From: Brachycybe producta | Lineage: Eukaryota; Arthropoda; Diplopoda; Playtdesmida; Andrognathidae | NCBI GenBank assembly: GCA_036925085.1 | Contig: JAUPFP010000044.1 | Location: forward strand, 992,001-1,056,000 | Direction: 5' to 3' | Length of the DNA stretch: 64,000 bases | Shown here: positions 33,683 through 46,460 of the stretch, one piece after another | How the letters are laid out: each line of letters begins with the position of its first letter | Position numbering within the stretch: the first letter of the stretch is position 1 | Notes under the pieces: generated by a model | Told to the model about the DNA's origin: nothing | The model's input: only the letters and a program-made list of their open reading frames with translations | Database searches by the model: none | Made by a program: the position numbers and the translations under genes

Positions 33683-34404
33683 TGCATTCGGAAACTATAG
33701 AAAACGCTAATATCTGAAAAGAAAACAAGAAAAATTGGGTCCGGAAATAACATGTGGGTGGGAGGCTTGGTTGAAGTGTCCGAGTACTCTGCTGTCTTCA
33801 TCTACCCTTCTATAGAAAGCAATCATCCAATTCACATAAATAAAGCGCGACTTTCAGTGAGAATGCGTCTACATACCCACATTCTGACCTTTGCAATGGA
33901 GAAAAGCAAGTATGTGGATTAGATGATTGTTTTCTTGAGAAGGTGGACGGAGCTAATATTGTTTCCAAAAACGTTTTCTTTTCAGACATCCTGCCCACAA
34001 CGGAGAATGCTACTTTTTCGTTTTCTTTACAGATAATAATAGCTTTTCTTTCATTTCCGAATGCACCCAATGCTTAACAAGCAGCTGATACTGCACATTT
34101 TTTTTATTTATCGATTTATCCAGGGGTGTAACGTTTACACAGATGATTAAATCGATGATTAACGGAATGTGCTGATAATATATACCCCGTGTACACCGAT
34201 AAGTACATAGTAATGGCAAAAGTAAGATCAAACTTTTGTTGAAAACTAAGACCATAATTATTGTAGTTTAAACCAAGTAGGATAATAAAATAAAAGTTCA
34301 ATCGTACGTTTTGCAGTTTTAGTCATTTTGATATTTTCATTTGGTGTAAACGGGGATTTCATTTTCATACAAATTAGAAACAACACTGATATTTAACAAC
34401 TTAA

Positions 34405-34860
34405 CTTTTAGGTGCAAAATTAAAAGAAACTTGAATATCAGTTTGAAAATGACCCAACTTCAAGCAGATTTATGAGATTTTTTTAAATTTTTGTCTATAA
34501 AGTTTATTTTGAAAGATATTAACATAAAAAAATACTATTAAGATAGTTCATGAACAGTTTATTTTTGAACTCTTGATTGTTCAGTCTTTCAGAAGCAAAA
34601 TTTGAATTGAACTAGCGTTTTAGAAACTAGAAAGGTAGCTCACTCACTTAAAAGGTATTTTTTTTATTCTTGATATCGTTTAAAATAAACTTTTTAATTG
34701 CCAAGAATTAAAAAATATTGTCTGCTTAATGTTGGGTTATTTTCATACTTACATAAAAAGCTTATTTTGAAAGATTTCTACATGATTGATTTAGTTTTCT
34801 AGTTTCTAAAACACATTCAAGTTTCTCTTCATTTTTTACTTTGAAAGACAGGAATAATAA
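34405..34860. mobile_element. Family A MITEs, copy A5 (one complete, one partial)
   Basis: Partial 34405-34560 (GCAAAATTAAAAGAAACTTG, CTATAAAGTTTATTTTGAAA). Complete 34590-34860 with GTTTTAGAAACTAGAAAGGT and TTTCTAGTTTCTAAAACACA inverted. Confidence 0.7.
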
Positions 34861-35987
34861 TGAGTTATTTAAGCTTCTAAACCGCCTTAAAGTTTCTCTA
34901 GTACTTACCCTTCTAGTTTCTAACACACATTCAGTTTCAGTGTTTCAAGTTCTGAAACTGAATACGATTTTTTTTAACAGTTTTAACTATGTGTTTATGA
35001 GAATCATCTCGTGTTCATTTTCAGGTTATAATTTTAGTATGAGGATTTTAATTAGCACATTAAGGCTATATACATTTTGCGTGTTGGAAGAACTAAAAAC
35101 AAAACAAAAAAAATGCGATTGTCATTTTTTTCTCTTTATTAAGTACGTTGTTATGGCAACAATCATGTTTTAAACCAAACGTTACTTCTTTTTTTGTTTT
35201 TTCAACTGAATTCTGTCCCTGAAAAAAAAAAGACCAACAAATTGAAACTTCCATTCCCTTTTTAGCATTTAATATTAGCAGACTCTAGGTTTAAATGTTT
35301 GATATAAAAGAAAAAAAGAGACCGCTTATTTTATTTTATTTTTTTGCGGTTAGTTTGTTGTTAAGTTAGCTTTTTTTTTTTTTTCGGAATCTTTTCTACT
35401 TCAAATTATAAATAGAAACCTAACCAGACATTATTATTAAGATATGAAGTTATGATTTGACGTATTTTTTTTATTGTGAATTATTAATATGGGTCCTATG
35501 CAGTGTTTTTTTTAACTTCCGGTTTATCACTTTCTGGTTTTCCAACCCCTGATGATAACATCTACAAAATTCAACATCCTTATTAACATTTTAATTCTGT
35601 TATATTTCAGTTTTTTATTGTTACTTTTTTATTACTTTTTTTCCAAATTTGAACCAATGTTTGTTCATATTACATCATTAGTTACAACTTTCTAGAGTGA
35701 TGACATTATTATTTAGAAACTGCAACAGAAAAAGTAACTAAAATTTGGTAAGTTCTTCAGAACTTAATGTTTAGAAAATTGAAAATCGTTTATTATTTTT
35801 TTTTTTTATAACGGTTGGTTTTTATGCTAATTTTTTAGCTGTTGAAAGTTGTATTCTTAATAGTTTTGAAGTCAAAGCTAATGCTATAAACTCATCAACT
35901 TTTATATTAAAATTCCTATCAATAGTTAATGAGTTTAGCACTATCTTTTACTTAGCGATCATTAAGATTATGACCCTAAACCCCGTA

Positions 35988-36242
35988 TATATCGCACCTC
36001 GGTTGGAAAAGAGTGGGACAACTAAAAAAAAAACTTTTTTTTGGAAAAAATGAGTTTAAAGTTGCATTTTTTCTATCTCAAACTGTGTTAGGGGAGCCAA
36101 ATCGATATCGTGAATAGTATAAACCGTTTTTTCACTTGAAAAGCTCAGCAAAGTAAGCCATGAAGCTAGCTCCTCTTAATTTTAAACTCATTTTCTCAAA
36201 AAAAGTGTTTTTTTGAGTTGTGCCACGCTTCCAGCCGATATA
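35988..36242. mobile_element. Palindromic element
   Basis: Left AACTAAAAAAAAAACTTTTT and AATGAGTTTAAAGTTGC; right GAAACTC-type inverse TTTTAAACTCATTTTCTC and GAGTTGTGCCACGCTTCC. Ends resemble CCGTATATATCG / CGATATAATG. Two arms of about 85 bp. Confidence 0.6.
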
Positions 36243-36476
36243 ATGAAGGTAAATTTAAACCGTGATGCAAGACGAGAGTTTTGAGAGTTTTTAAGTTTCG
36301 CTTTAAGTTTCACTTTTGTGTTTTAGAATATGGCTGAATTAAGGCCGTATTCTTAATGACTGCTAATTTGAAGGGAATGCTAAACTCATGAATTTTTGAT
36401 GGGAAGTTTTATTGTAAAAGATGATGAGTTTTATTTAACACTAACTTTTGACAGTTCACAACGACCTGTATACCTT

Positions 36477-36540
36477 GTACACACACGAGTTCAAACACAC
36501 ACGAGTTCAAACACACATGAATTCAAACACATGAATTCAA
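36477..36540. repeat. Short tandem repeat, about 16-bp unit
   Basis: Four units of ACACACGAGTTCAAAC / ACACATGAATTCAAAC. Confidence 0.85.
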
Positions 36541-37050
36541 ATTAAATGTGTTTAGGTGAATTATACGGAATCCAGTTAATGACATTCATGAACCAAATAA
36601 AAATTGACTTTATTATTAATATTTTAAATTGAAATACTAAATCAATAGTTTATATATTATATTTAAGTATTAACTCAATATTTTCAGATTATTAACTGAA
36701 TAAATTGAATTTGATATATTGTTTGTCCTTCGCAGGGCTCTGTATAACATGTTTATTATTTAAATGCATTTAAATTATAAGGTTTGTCCTAGGTATAAGG
36801 CCGTTTACACGCGATTAATTTTGACTTGTCCATCGTGAACGTGGGAACATACATATTTGTTCAATAGTGGGTGGAAAATGAAGCAAATTAGTATACAATG
36901 AGAAAAAAAAAATAGGCGTTTTCCCCAGATAAAACTTTGAAAGATTGAAAGAGAAAAACAACTTAACATGATTTTGATGATTTGAATTTATTATTTCAAT
37001 ATATTTATTGACTAATTATTATTTAAAAGTGCGACAAATAATGCAGGATA

Positions 37051-37166
37051 CAGTAAAACCTGGATAAAACAGAAACCTGACTAACTGAAAATAAAATCTG
37101 GGGAACCTATAAAACGGAAAAAAATTGTCTGGAATCACAGGGTTCCTTTTTAATCAGATGTTACTG
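37051..37166. mobile_element. pogo/Tigger-like MITE with TA target site
   Basis: Ends CAGTAAAACCTGGATAA and TTAATCAGATGTTACTG, flanked by TA; 116 bp. Confidence 0.75.
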
Positions 37167-38027
37167 TAATTCTGTAATACAATGGTTGCTGCTGATAGCA
37201 TTTTGTTTACTCTAAAGATATTTAGTAGTCATAATGTATTGACTTTGAAATATTATCTTTTGTTTAGTTTAAGATAACTGAGATAAGTTTCAATAAATAC
37301 ATTTAGTATGAAAAAATTACCCAATTTAACCCATGTACATTTTTAAAAAAAATGTGGCTGTAGGTAGCATTGGAATTATATCCGTGCGTTTCATCAGTCT
37401 TATCGAACTTTTTCATCATTTTCAACAGTTTAAGGTGAATGAATGAATATTTATTTTGTTTTTTTTCTCGCCGGATCTCCGCCCTTTTATGACGTCAGAC
37501 CAAGTAACGAACCTAATTAGAAATTGATGATGTTCATAAAAGGGCTGAGCAAAAGAAATTCTAATGCTGGGCACAATTGCCTGTGATAAACTGTAATTTA
37601 ATTTTGCTACTATTATCCCCTCCCCTTTTTATATTTGAAAGAGAAAATGAGTTTTTCATTTTCTCTGGTGTGCGCATGCGCGTCGTTTGTCCCTTTTTTA
37701 CTCCTTTCATTTCAATTTCAGTTACCCCCTCCCACTTTTTTCTCCCTCGACGTTTCTCTCTTTCTCCCCTCTCCCTCTACACTTTCCAACTTTTTCCCCT
37801 CTCCAATTTAATATCATGGGGTTCTTGGATGGGGAGTGTGCAACATATAGTTGACCTTGAGAAAAAAAGCGGTTCATTTAAATTTATATAAATTCCGATG
37901 TTACACACCCACACACACAGACCTGGCTTAATATATATATAATATGTATAGGACGTCTCTTCTCTCTAACCGCGGTTTTCAGAAAATTTATGATTTTCAA
38001 GGGTATCTTTTTTCAAGTCAACCAGCA

Positions 38028-38395
38028 TGAAAAAAATCAAAGTGTCTTAGAAACTAGAATAATTGGTGATAATGTTAAAAGTTTTTTTTTTTTTCATTAT
38101 GATGTATTTAAAAATAAACATTTTATGACAGTTTAAAAAAGGCGAAAATAGTTTTTTTATGAAATGTCAATGAAAACATCTTTAAAAAAATGGGTTATTT
38201 ACAAATTGAACTATTAAAATTGTTTATTTTTTAAGATACTGCAATGAAAATTTTTAACATAATCATTTACCATTCTAGTTTTGAAACAGTTTGAATTTTC
38301 TCGTAATGTTGTTTCTTAGCCATTTATCAGTGCAGTTCCCCATTCTGGGGAACAAAGACGAAATAAATATCTATTCAGCCCCCTTAATTTCTTTT
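38028..38395. mobile_element. Family B MITE, copy B4
   Basis: GTCTTAGAAACTAGAATAAT, inner palindrome, CATTCTAGTTTTGAAACAG, right end AAATATCTATTCAGCCCCCT followed by TAA. Confidence 0.7.
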
Positions 38396-39585
38396 TTCTG
38401 TTCTAATATTATAGTTTAGGGGAGAACCCCACATGCTGAAAACCCAAGAAAAATTAGAATTATAAATAAAAAATTAGAATATGTCTACATGGCACTTCTG
38501 CTAAATGCTTTCAAAAGTATAAATCCGTGGGATTGTATTATGCGTGTGTGATTATTCGATAAAAAAATTTTCTTCGATAAATTTTAGCCATTGTTATTAA
38601 AAATGTCAATTTATATAAATAAAATAGTTTATTTTGCCATTTTTTTTTTGGAATAAGAATAACAAAACTACGAATCATATTTAATTTATAAAAACGTAAA
38701 TCAATAATTATAAGTGTACTATGTACAGTAATTATACATTTTATTAAATTACAGTCTTCCTTATTATTTAATATTTTAAATTAATATTTTAAAACATGTT
38801 GTGGACACATTTGCTGCTGTAAGTTGTTAATCTTTTTCAGTTTGTATTTATTATACATTCATTGCCAAGGAATGTCATCTGAAACTAATACTCTCAGAGT
38901 CTTTCCTTTTCTCTGATTGGTCTATTATATGTTGCTGTACTGTAGTATATGTTTTTTTTTGTTTAAATGAGGTGACATTTCGCATTTGTTTTATAATTAA
39001 CTTTGAAACAAGTCAACAGCTGTAGTAGGCTTACAGAATAAATTTACTAACAAGAAGAAAAGATATTGTGTTAGGTTAAGGTTTATTAGGGTTCAATCGT
39101 ACAATTATGTATTGTAATGTTTCTTCAATAATCTGATGGCAATGTTCCAAAGTATAAATCTTATAATATTATATATTGAATTATAATAACACTTTTTGAA
39201 CATATAAGTATTTCATCGTTACTTTTAATTAAAGGTAGGTGTTCGTTAGTTGTTTCTAGTTTGTAAATAATATTTCTTTGCTTCCGATTTTGATTTTATT
39301 TTTACGTTAATGAGAAGTTTTGTTTTTAATTTATTCAAATATTTCTATGTACAGTTTATGTCTTCAGTTAATTATTATCAAAATTTATAATTTGTGACCT
39401 TGGTAAACTGTCCTACTATTTAAAATGTGGATATATGATAAACTATAAAAGATAAACATTTGAAAGGTTAACTTAGACTCTTCAGGATTAAAGTACAAAA
39501 TATTAAATTTGGCTAAATATCTAGGTTAGTAAGGATTTAGTTAGGTTAGTTTAGGTTAGGAGCGTGGAAGTTATACTAAAGTGCA

Positions 39586-40000
39586 GTGGAAACTAGAAAG
39601 TGATTTAGAAACTAGTCTAACTAGAATGGTAGTTGATGGGTAGGTTAAAAAAAAGATTATTTTGTATGATATCAACATGAAAATAGCCTTAAGTGATTAT
39701 ATGTGCAATCCTTCTAGTTTCTAAAGCACATTCATTTTGCAACTGGGAGACAGAATAATTATTATTAAATTATTAACTTCTGCATTTTAGGAGCACTGAG
39801 GAGAAATTGCAAGTATGTTGTTAGTGATATGTTTCAAATTAAACTTTTCAGAGACAAGAATTTAAAAATGTCTTCTTAAAGTTGCGTCATTTGACATAAA
39901 AAATTTATTTTAATATATATGAATATGAAAATCCATGATTGACCTACCCTTCTAGTTTTTAAACACATTCAAGTTTCTATTTTGCACTTGAAAGAATTGG
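39586..40000. mobile_element. Family A MITEs, copies A6 and A7
   Basis: Two adjacent degenerate copies: 39586-39760 (GATTTAGAAACTAG; CTTCTAGTTTCTAAAGCAC) and 39785-40000 (ACCCTTCTAGTTTTTAAACA). Confidence 0.6.
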
Positions 40001-41263
40001 AGATAACGTTAATACCGGTAATGGAATGCAGCAATACAATTAAAAGTCCTGTTTAAATTAACTCATGAGAAAATTTTAAAATTCATTTGAAACTAAAAGT
40101 GTAAAGGAAGATGAAAAGACAAATTATGCAATAATATGCGTTAACAATAAATTGTTTATGGTAGTTTGAAAGTGATCTAAATTTTACATTTTTATTGGAT
40201 TGAAAAAGCATGGGGAAAAAACGGTGACCGCATTTTGAAAAATTTCATATAAAGTTCATTTTTATAGGTATCATCATAAAAAAAATCTTGCACTTAGATA
40301 TAGACCATAGTTAATTAATGGAATCTGGAATTTTAATTATTAGTTTTAGTAAGTTCAGCCTATTTTAATTGCGAGAAAATTTTGTCTATGGAAATTAACA
40401 TGGAAGAACGGTTTCATTTTCATTAACCAAAACAAAATGAAAATGTTTTAAATGTTTATCTTCCCGAATAAGAATAGTTTGTTTGGTGAAATAAACCCTA
40501 ACACAAGTCGAATTCAGGCTAATTTAATTAACCAGGAATTATTTTTTATTGTGTGTTATTCGGTTACACAGCCATTTAGTAGCAACTTTTTAATTTTCCA
40601 TCTAAGGTTCCCGAGTGATACATCTATACATTCTAGTTTCTAAAACAGTGTCAATTTGTCCTTATTGACTTTATTACTTAATATGTGAACAAAATTGAAA
40701 TTAAATCAATATTTTGTTACATTAACCCATTACATTAAAATACAAATTTGAATATATTTTAATAATAACTCAATAAATAGAGTTATTAACTGAATAAATT
40801 GAATTTGACATATTGTTCTTTACAGGTCTCTGTATAATATGTTTAATATTTAAATGCATTTAACTTTATAGATGTGTAGATAAGTTAATTGTTAGTGTTG
40901 CTCTTCGGAATGGCCCCCAATAACTTAGAAGAGTTCGATAATCACCTTGTTTATGAAACATCTATTATTTTATAGTTTCGTAGATATTTTTGGGGCGTTG
41001 GTTTTGAGACATACTGTATAATTTGGTAGTAACATGGCAACATAACATGTTGTAAATTAAATTTTGTTTTAGTATAACGGGAAATTAACGTTGATATTGT
41101 TTGTCATTGAGGTTATACTTGAAGTAAAACAACGTCATCAACAGCAGCACAAAAAAAACATTTTTGAAACTTTTTTTATTGGTCTCAAGTATTGATCAAG
41201 TCTATATTTAATTTTGTCTTATGACATAATTTTTACAGTACTTTTGTTAACTTTTTTAAAAAA

Positions 41264-41642
41264 ATACAGTGGGAACCGTTTAACACGAAACGAAAGAGAC
41301 CAGAATATTTTTTTGAAAAAAATGAACGGAAACTTGAATTTGTTTTAGAAATTAGAAGGATAAACTCAGTCACTTAAGAGGTATTTTTATGTTGATATTT
41401 TTCAAAATAAACTCTTTATGTGAGTTTGAAAATGACCCATATAAAATGTTTTATTTTGAAATATATCAACATGAAAATATCCTTTAAAGTGATTAAGCTA
41501 TCTACTCTCCTATTTTCTCTTGATTTTACTCCAGAAAAAACAAAATAATCAAGAAAAGTTCAAAAAAACCATCTTTTATGGATATTTTTCGTCTTATCCG
41601 ATTTTTGTTGTTATCCATTTTCGTGTTAAACGGTTTTCATTT
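41264..41642. mobile_element. pogo-like element with a nested family A MITE
   Basis: Outer ends CAGTGGGAACCGTTTAACAC and GTGTTAAACGGTTTTCATTT, with a left TA. A family A copy (A8, about 41325-41545) is nested between them. Confidence 0.65.
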
Positions 41643-42063
41643 ATATAAATTAATCATTATTCATTAATCATTATTCTGATTGTTCTTGCTGGTCTATTGT
41701 TGTATTGCAGACAAAAAGAGTTATTAAGTTGTCAAGAGGCTCATTATTAGATCATTTTTTTTACATATTGAAGTTATTACACTACAAAATAATTTGTAGC
41801 AAGTTTTCCTTTATTAATATAGTATTTCTTTAAAATTTCTTAAGCTGGGTACACAAGTTCAATTCTGACTTGTCAATTCTTTGCTTTTCTTATGAAAGTT
41901 TATGTGGACATTTGCTTATTATTTTTTCTGTTTTCAACTATAATTGTTGGTTTTCACATAATTGCAAAACTAACGTGCATATCGCTCATTTGCGGAAAGA
42001 GTGACTGACACAACTAAAAAAAAAACGTAATTTTCCAGAAGTATTTAAAGATGATAATTACTA

Positions 42064-42395
42064 GGGCTCGGATTTTTATGCAATATGAAGGCGAATGTTT
42101 CTCATTCTATGACACAATAGCTAATTCTGAAGTAACAATCCCGTTTAGATCAACCAATACGACCAATAGTTATATTTTTTAAAAAAAAATCAAAAACACT
42201 AGTTAGAGGCTAGAAGTTAGTTGACAACTTATAGTAACTAGACATCTAACTTCTAACTAGCCTTTTTTATTAGAAAAAACAAAAACATAATTGCAGTTGC
42301 TCTAATGATGATGATGATGATGATTAACTTCACAATTGGCACTTGAGCCACAAATTGAGAAACATTTGCATGATATTGCATAAAAATCCGAAACC
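42064..42395. mobile_element. Family C MITE, copy C2
   Basis: Ends GGGCTCGGATTTTTATGC and GCATAAAAATCCGAAACC, flanked by TA on both sides; centre has GTTAGAGGCTAG and its inverse CTAACTAGCC; (GAT)5-type run near 42305. Confidence 0.85.
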
Positions 42396-42709
42396 TAAAT
42401 AATTACATATTGATACTATTGACATTACTTTGCCATCTTAGACTCATTTAGCAATTAATAATTGATTCACTTGTGTCGTTATATATTTCAGGATAATATT
42501 ACACTTCTTCGCGAGTCTTAATTTCACTATTATTGACTTGTGTGTCATGAGTAGACCTATTATGTTGTCACGCCTTGAATTGACAATCCATGATTTGATC
42601 GTCCGTACCCAGCTTTACAGTGACACTTTTAGAAAAGACAAAAAAAAACGTATTACAACAAATATAATTATTTTCTTCTGTCTTTTTTTTTGTCTTATTT
42701 TTTTCAGAA

Positions 42710-44765
42710 ATGATTTCCAGAAGAAAATTCATTTTCTTTTATGTTCCAGTATTTTTTCTGCTTATTTTTTGTTATTGCATCATGATGGATTTCAAGCGGA
42801 ATTGGCGATTCGAAATACTACAGCCTATGATAATCTTCGATCACTTTGAAGACAAGAGTCAATCGTTTTTGGTGGCCACTTCGGGTTGTCGTATTCCGTC
42901 TATCGATCCTTTCGACGATATCGTAAGACCTTTGATGTTTAACATCAGTATCGAAGTAATTCAAAAGAAATGTGGACGTTTACCACCGTTGACTCATCTG
43001 GTGTCCGAAAACAACACGGTGGTTGTCGACGAAAGTGTCCTCGGTCTTTACGGAGTTGCAGATCGGAAGCTTTTGAAATGCAGCACCACGGCTATTTTGA
43101 ATAACGTGGATGGCATCAAAATTGATGGTTACTAGTAAGTGCTGAAAGATGGCTGTTTGGCTTTTTTTTAAAAAAAAGCTAATTCCGAGTGTGTTTTCTA
43201 TTTTCAGCTATGCAAAGTTTAGCCGCCCTTTCGACGGTAATAATTCGGACATATTCGATGACCACATCCGTGTCCAGTGCCATTATGCAGGAAATTTAAT
43301 TTACACCGACTTTCATCCCACCATTCAGATCAAACCACACCTGGAGACAAAATGCAACGAACTTTACGACAAGTCTCACGAGAAAGACACGAACAAAGAC
43401 TACTTGAGTGTTTTCATATTAACACTGGACTCTGTGTCTCGTGTCAATCTTCATCGACACCTTCAACGTTCCACCGACTTTCTAACCGAAACGATGGGTG
43501 GAATTGAATTCATGGGTTATAACAAACTGGGTGACAATACGTATCCGATTGTTATGTCTATTTTAACAGGACTTTCCGTATCCGAAATCGAAAATGGTTG
43601 TTTAAGATCCGATTTAAAATTAAGTGGATGTCCTTTCATCTGGAAGAATTTTTCCAGTAGAGGTTATCGAACGGCTTACGGCGAAGATGCCTACATTATT
43701 TCGAGTTATCACAGTTACGATAAACCCGGTTTCGGACAGCAACCTACGGATTACTACTTGAGACCTTTGATGAAGGCAGAATACGAATCCGTGACTCGTA
43801 CTCCTTGGAATCAAGACGATTATATCTGTTTTGCAAAACGGGTTCAGGTTCCAGTCATTATGCAGTACACTCGTGACTTTGCGGCAAAGATGAAAAATAA
43901 ACCATATTTCGGTTATTTTCATACGAATGGTTTGACTCACGATGACATGAATTGGGCACAATTATTAGATCCGATGCTTTACGAGTTTCTAAACGAAAGT
44001 CATCGTGGAAATTATTTTAACAATACCGTTTTTATCTATATGAGTGATCACGGTTCTCGTTCCGGTCCCATACGAGAAACATATATGGGAAAATTAGAAG
44101 AGAGTCTTCCGTTTTTATTTCTAGTTTTTCCGCCGTGGTTTAAAGCGAAACATTCCGATACGATTCGTACTTTAAAGACAAATGCCAAGAGATTGATGTC
44201 GTCGTTTGATATTTACGAGACTTTATCGGATATAATGAATGGGAATTACGATAAGAATGATCGGGATGTGACGGCCAATGTCTCGAAGTCACTCGAGAGG
44301 ATCAGTCTGTTTCGAGAGATTCCCGAGAAAAGGACGTGTTACGACGCCAACATACCGGAACATTACTGTACGTGCCAGACTGCCGAGCTCGTTTCGAATA
44401 CTACGAAAGAGGCATTATTGGCGGCCAGTGCGGTCGTATCGAAAGTGAACGAACTGACTGAATCGCATAGAAATATTTGTAGAAAATTTTTCTTAGGTTA
44501 CGTCTCAAAGATTTACGCTTCGAAGCCGAGTAGGGCTTTTTCTAAAGACAAGAATGGCAGGTTAACGGCAACCGTCTTCGATTATACGGTGACGGTTTAC
44601 GTACGGCCTGGAGTGGCACGGTTTGAAGGAACGGTACGATTTCAAGGACGTTATTTAACGGGTGTTTTGGGAGATATAAGTCGGATCGATCGTTACGGTA
44701 ATAGTTCGGCTTGTATTACCGATGATGCCATCATTAGAAAATATTGTTTATGTTCGCATTTATAA
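42710..44765 (+). CDS. DUF229-family sulfatase-like type II membrane protein, 660 aa
   Basis: Exons 42710-43134 and 43208-44765, phase-2 intron of 73 bp. Residues about 7-28 form a hydrophobic signal-anchor. The body belongs to the DUF229 branch of the alkaline-phosphatase/sulfatase superfamily: LDSVSR (215-220), GDNTYP (250-255), a Cys-rich middle, and MSDHGSR with Asp422-His423 as likely metal ligands. Function in animals is not established; a luminal or extracellular hydrolase is inferred. The ATG directly follows a TTTTTTCAG acceptor-like string, so a 5' UTR exon may lie upstream. Codon GC is clearly higher than in the flanks. AATAAA at 44943-44948. Confidence 0.92.
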
Positions 44766-44974
44766 TTTATTTACATTGCAAATAACAATTATACAAAACG
44801 AAAACGGTCACTTTTTGTGTGATTATTTTTTGTCTTTCAATAATAATCTCTCCCCCTCCCCCCCCCCAAAAAAAAACTCCCCGAGGGCCCTCGGGGGCAG
44901 GGCCCTCATTTGCTCTATTGTGGCTTGTAAAATGAAGAGACGAATAAAAGTGTCAAATGTAAAAATTGTTCAAA

Positions 44975-45950
44975 GAAGTAAAATGCAAACAAATTTAAAA
45001 GTTTACATTTATTCAGTTGTTTTTTTGTATCATTCATTTTTTTAGATGCTTTTATTGAATAGCTGTTTTTTCGAATAATTATTATTGTCTTTTGAATTGA
45101 ATAGCTGTTTTTTCGAATAATTATTATTGTCTTTTCAGAGCAAAATTTAGAGAAACTAGAAGTGTTTTAGAAACTAGAAAAGTAGCTCCATCACTTAAGG
45201 GTATTTTCATCATGTTGGTATCATTCAAAATAAACTTTTTATAGATAAAAATTTATAATAAATATATATCGTCAGCATAAAGTTGGGTCATTTTCAAGCA
45301 AAAGTTTATTTTGCAACATAATCATACCCAACAACATAAAAATACCTTTAAGGGAGTTAGTTATCCTTCTAGTTTCTAAAACAGATTCAATTTTTTCTTC
45401 ATTTTGTACCTCAAAGACTGAATAATCATAGTTTGGGAACAAATAGTTCATTTAAATAAAGTGCAAACAAATTAAAAGTTTGGATTTATTGAGTTTTATT
45501 GTAAAAATGTGTATCATATTCATGTTTTCAGCTGTTTTTCGAAAAAGGATTATTGTTTTTTTCGGAGCAAAATTTAGAGAAACTAAAAAGTGTTTTAGAA
45601 ACTAGAAAAGTAGTTTCATCACTTAAGGGTATTTTCATCATGTTGATATCATTCAAAATAAACTTTTTATAAACAAAAATTTAAAATAAAAATATTTTAT
45701 CTGCTTAAAGTTGGGTCATTTTCAAACAAAACTTTATTTTGAAATATATCAACATAAAAATACCCTTAAGGGAGTTAGTTACCCTTCTAGTTTCTAAAAC
45801 AGATTCAATTTTTTCTTCATTTTGTACCTGAAAAACTGAATAATCATAGTTTGGGAACAAACAGTTCATTTAAATAAAGTGCAAACAAATTAAAAGTGTG
45901 CATTTATTGAGTATTATTGCAAAAATTTGTATCATATTCATGTTTTTTTT
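44975..45950. repeat. Tandem duplication (period about 420 bp) carrying family A MITEs A9 and A10
   Basis: Units begin near 44975, 45457 and 45877, each with GCAAACAAATTAAAAGT, then TTTTCAGCTGTTTTTCGA-like sequence, then one family A MITE (45140-45435 and 45562-45858). The third unit is partial. Within unit 1 a 41-bp piece (GAATAGCTGTTTTTTCG...) is itself doubled. Confidence 0.8.
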
Positions 45951-46066
45951 ATAAAAGCTACGTTTTTTATTTTCAAAATTGCCGCCAATTTTTTTCTTGT
46001 GGCGTCATTCTTTCAGGACATTTCATTATTCTTCGTTTTTCCCCGCTAGTCAATATCCTATGGGCA

Positions 46067-46383
46067 TGACGTCAGATTGTTGGATAAATCGATGGTTAAC
46101 TGAATGTATACGTTTTTTTTATTGGTTACGTTATGTTACGAAATATTTACCGTCTTCTCACTAATTCATATTCCGTTACTAATCGACTTATCAAGCGCTT
46201 TAAGTAAAGTAGACGTCACGTTCATATATTTCTTTGGACATGACGTCACACTGTTGGATAATTCGATAAATATCGGAATGCGCGGTATTTCTAGAACCAT
46301 CTTGTGACGTCATTTACGTTGGTGTCGTCAGATTTTGGTTCCGTTTGTGTCCACCAGGTTTTTTAAAAAGTCTTTTGACGTCA
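46067..46383. promoter_or_regulatory. Cluster of CRE (TGACGTCA) sites upstream of DDX19
   Basis: Exact TGACGTCA at 46067-46074, 46241-46248, 46305-46312 and 46376-46383, plus AGACGTCA at 46211-46218. Two of them sit in a duplicated context (ATGACGTCA then TGTTGGATAA and TCGAT). The nearest is 78 bp before the DDX19 ATG. TGACGTCA is the palindromic CREB/ATF binding site; function here is inferred. Confidence 0.6.
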
Positions 46384-46460
46384 TTTTATCTTCGGAAAAG
46401 TGCTTTTTTTGTGTAAATTTAAAGCGTTTAATCGAGAAAGAAACATTTTAAAAGCAATAA

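Larger units (their letters stand above)
30631..42709. other. 12-kb gene-free interval between MRPL20 and the DUF229 gene
   Basis: No convincing coding region on either strand; the open frames here are short and AT-biased. Holds a 193-bp tandem triplicate, family A, B and C MITEs, a hAT-like element, a pogo-like MITE, a palindromic element and short tandem repeats, listed separately. A pair of related blocks at 36660-36785 and 40770-40870 shares TTAACTGAATAAATTGAATT and TTAAATGCATTTAA. Inverted repeat 33816-33935 (GCAATCATCCAATTCACATA). Confidence 0.6.

Noticed and set aside
37577..37891. 104-codon plus-strand frame
   Set aside because: Pyrimidine-rich low-complexity sequence giving Phe/Leu/Ser repeats; no domain or splice evidence.
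43620..43961. 113-codon minus-strand frame inside the DUF229 gene
   Set aside because: Antisense shadow of a conserved coding exon; no motifs or splice context.
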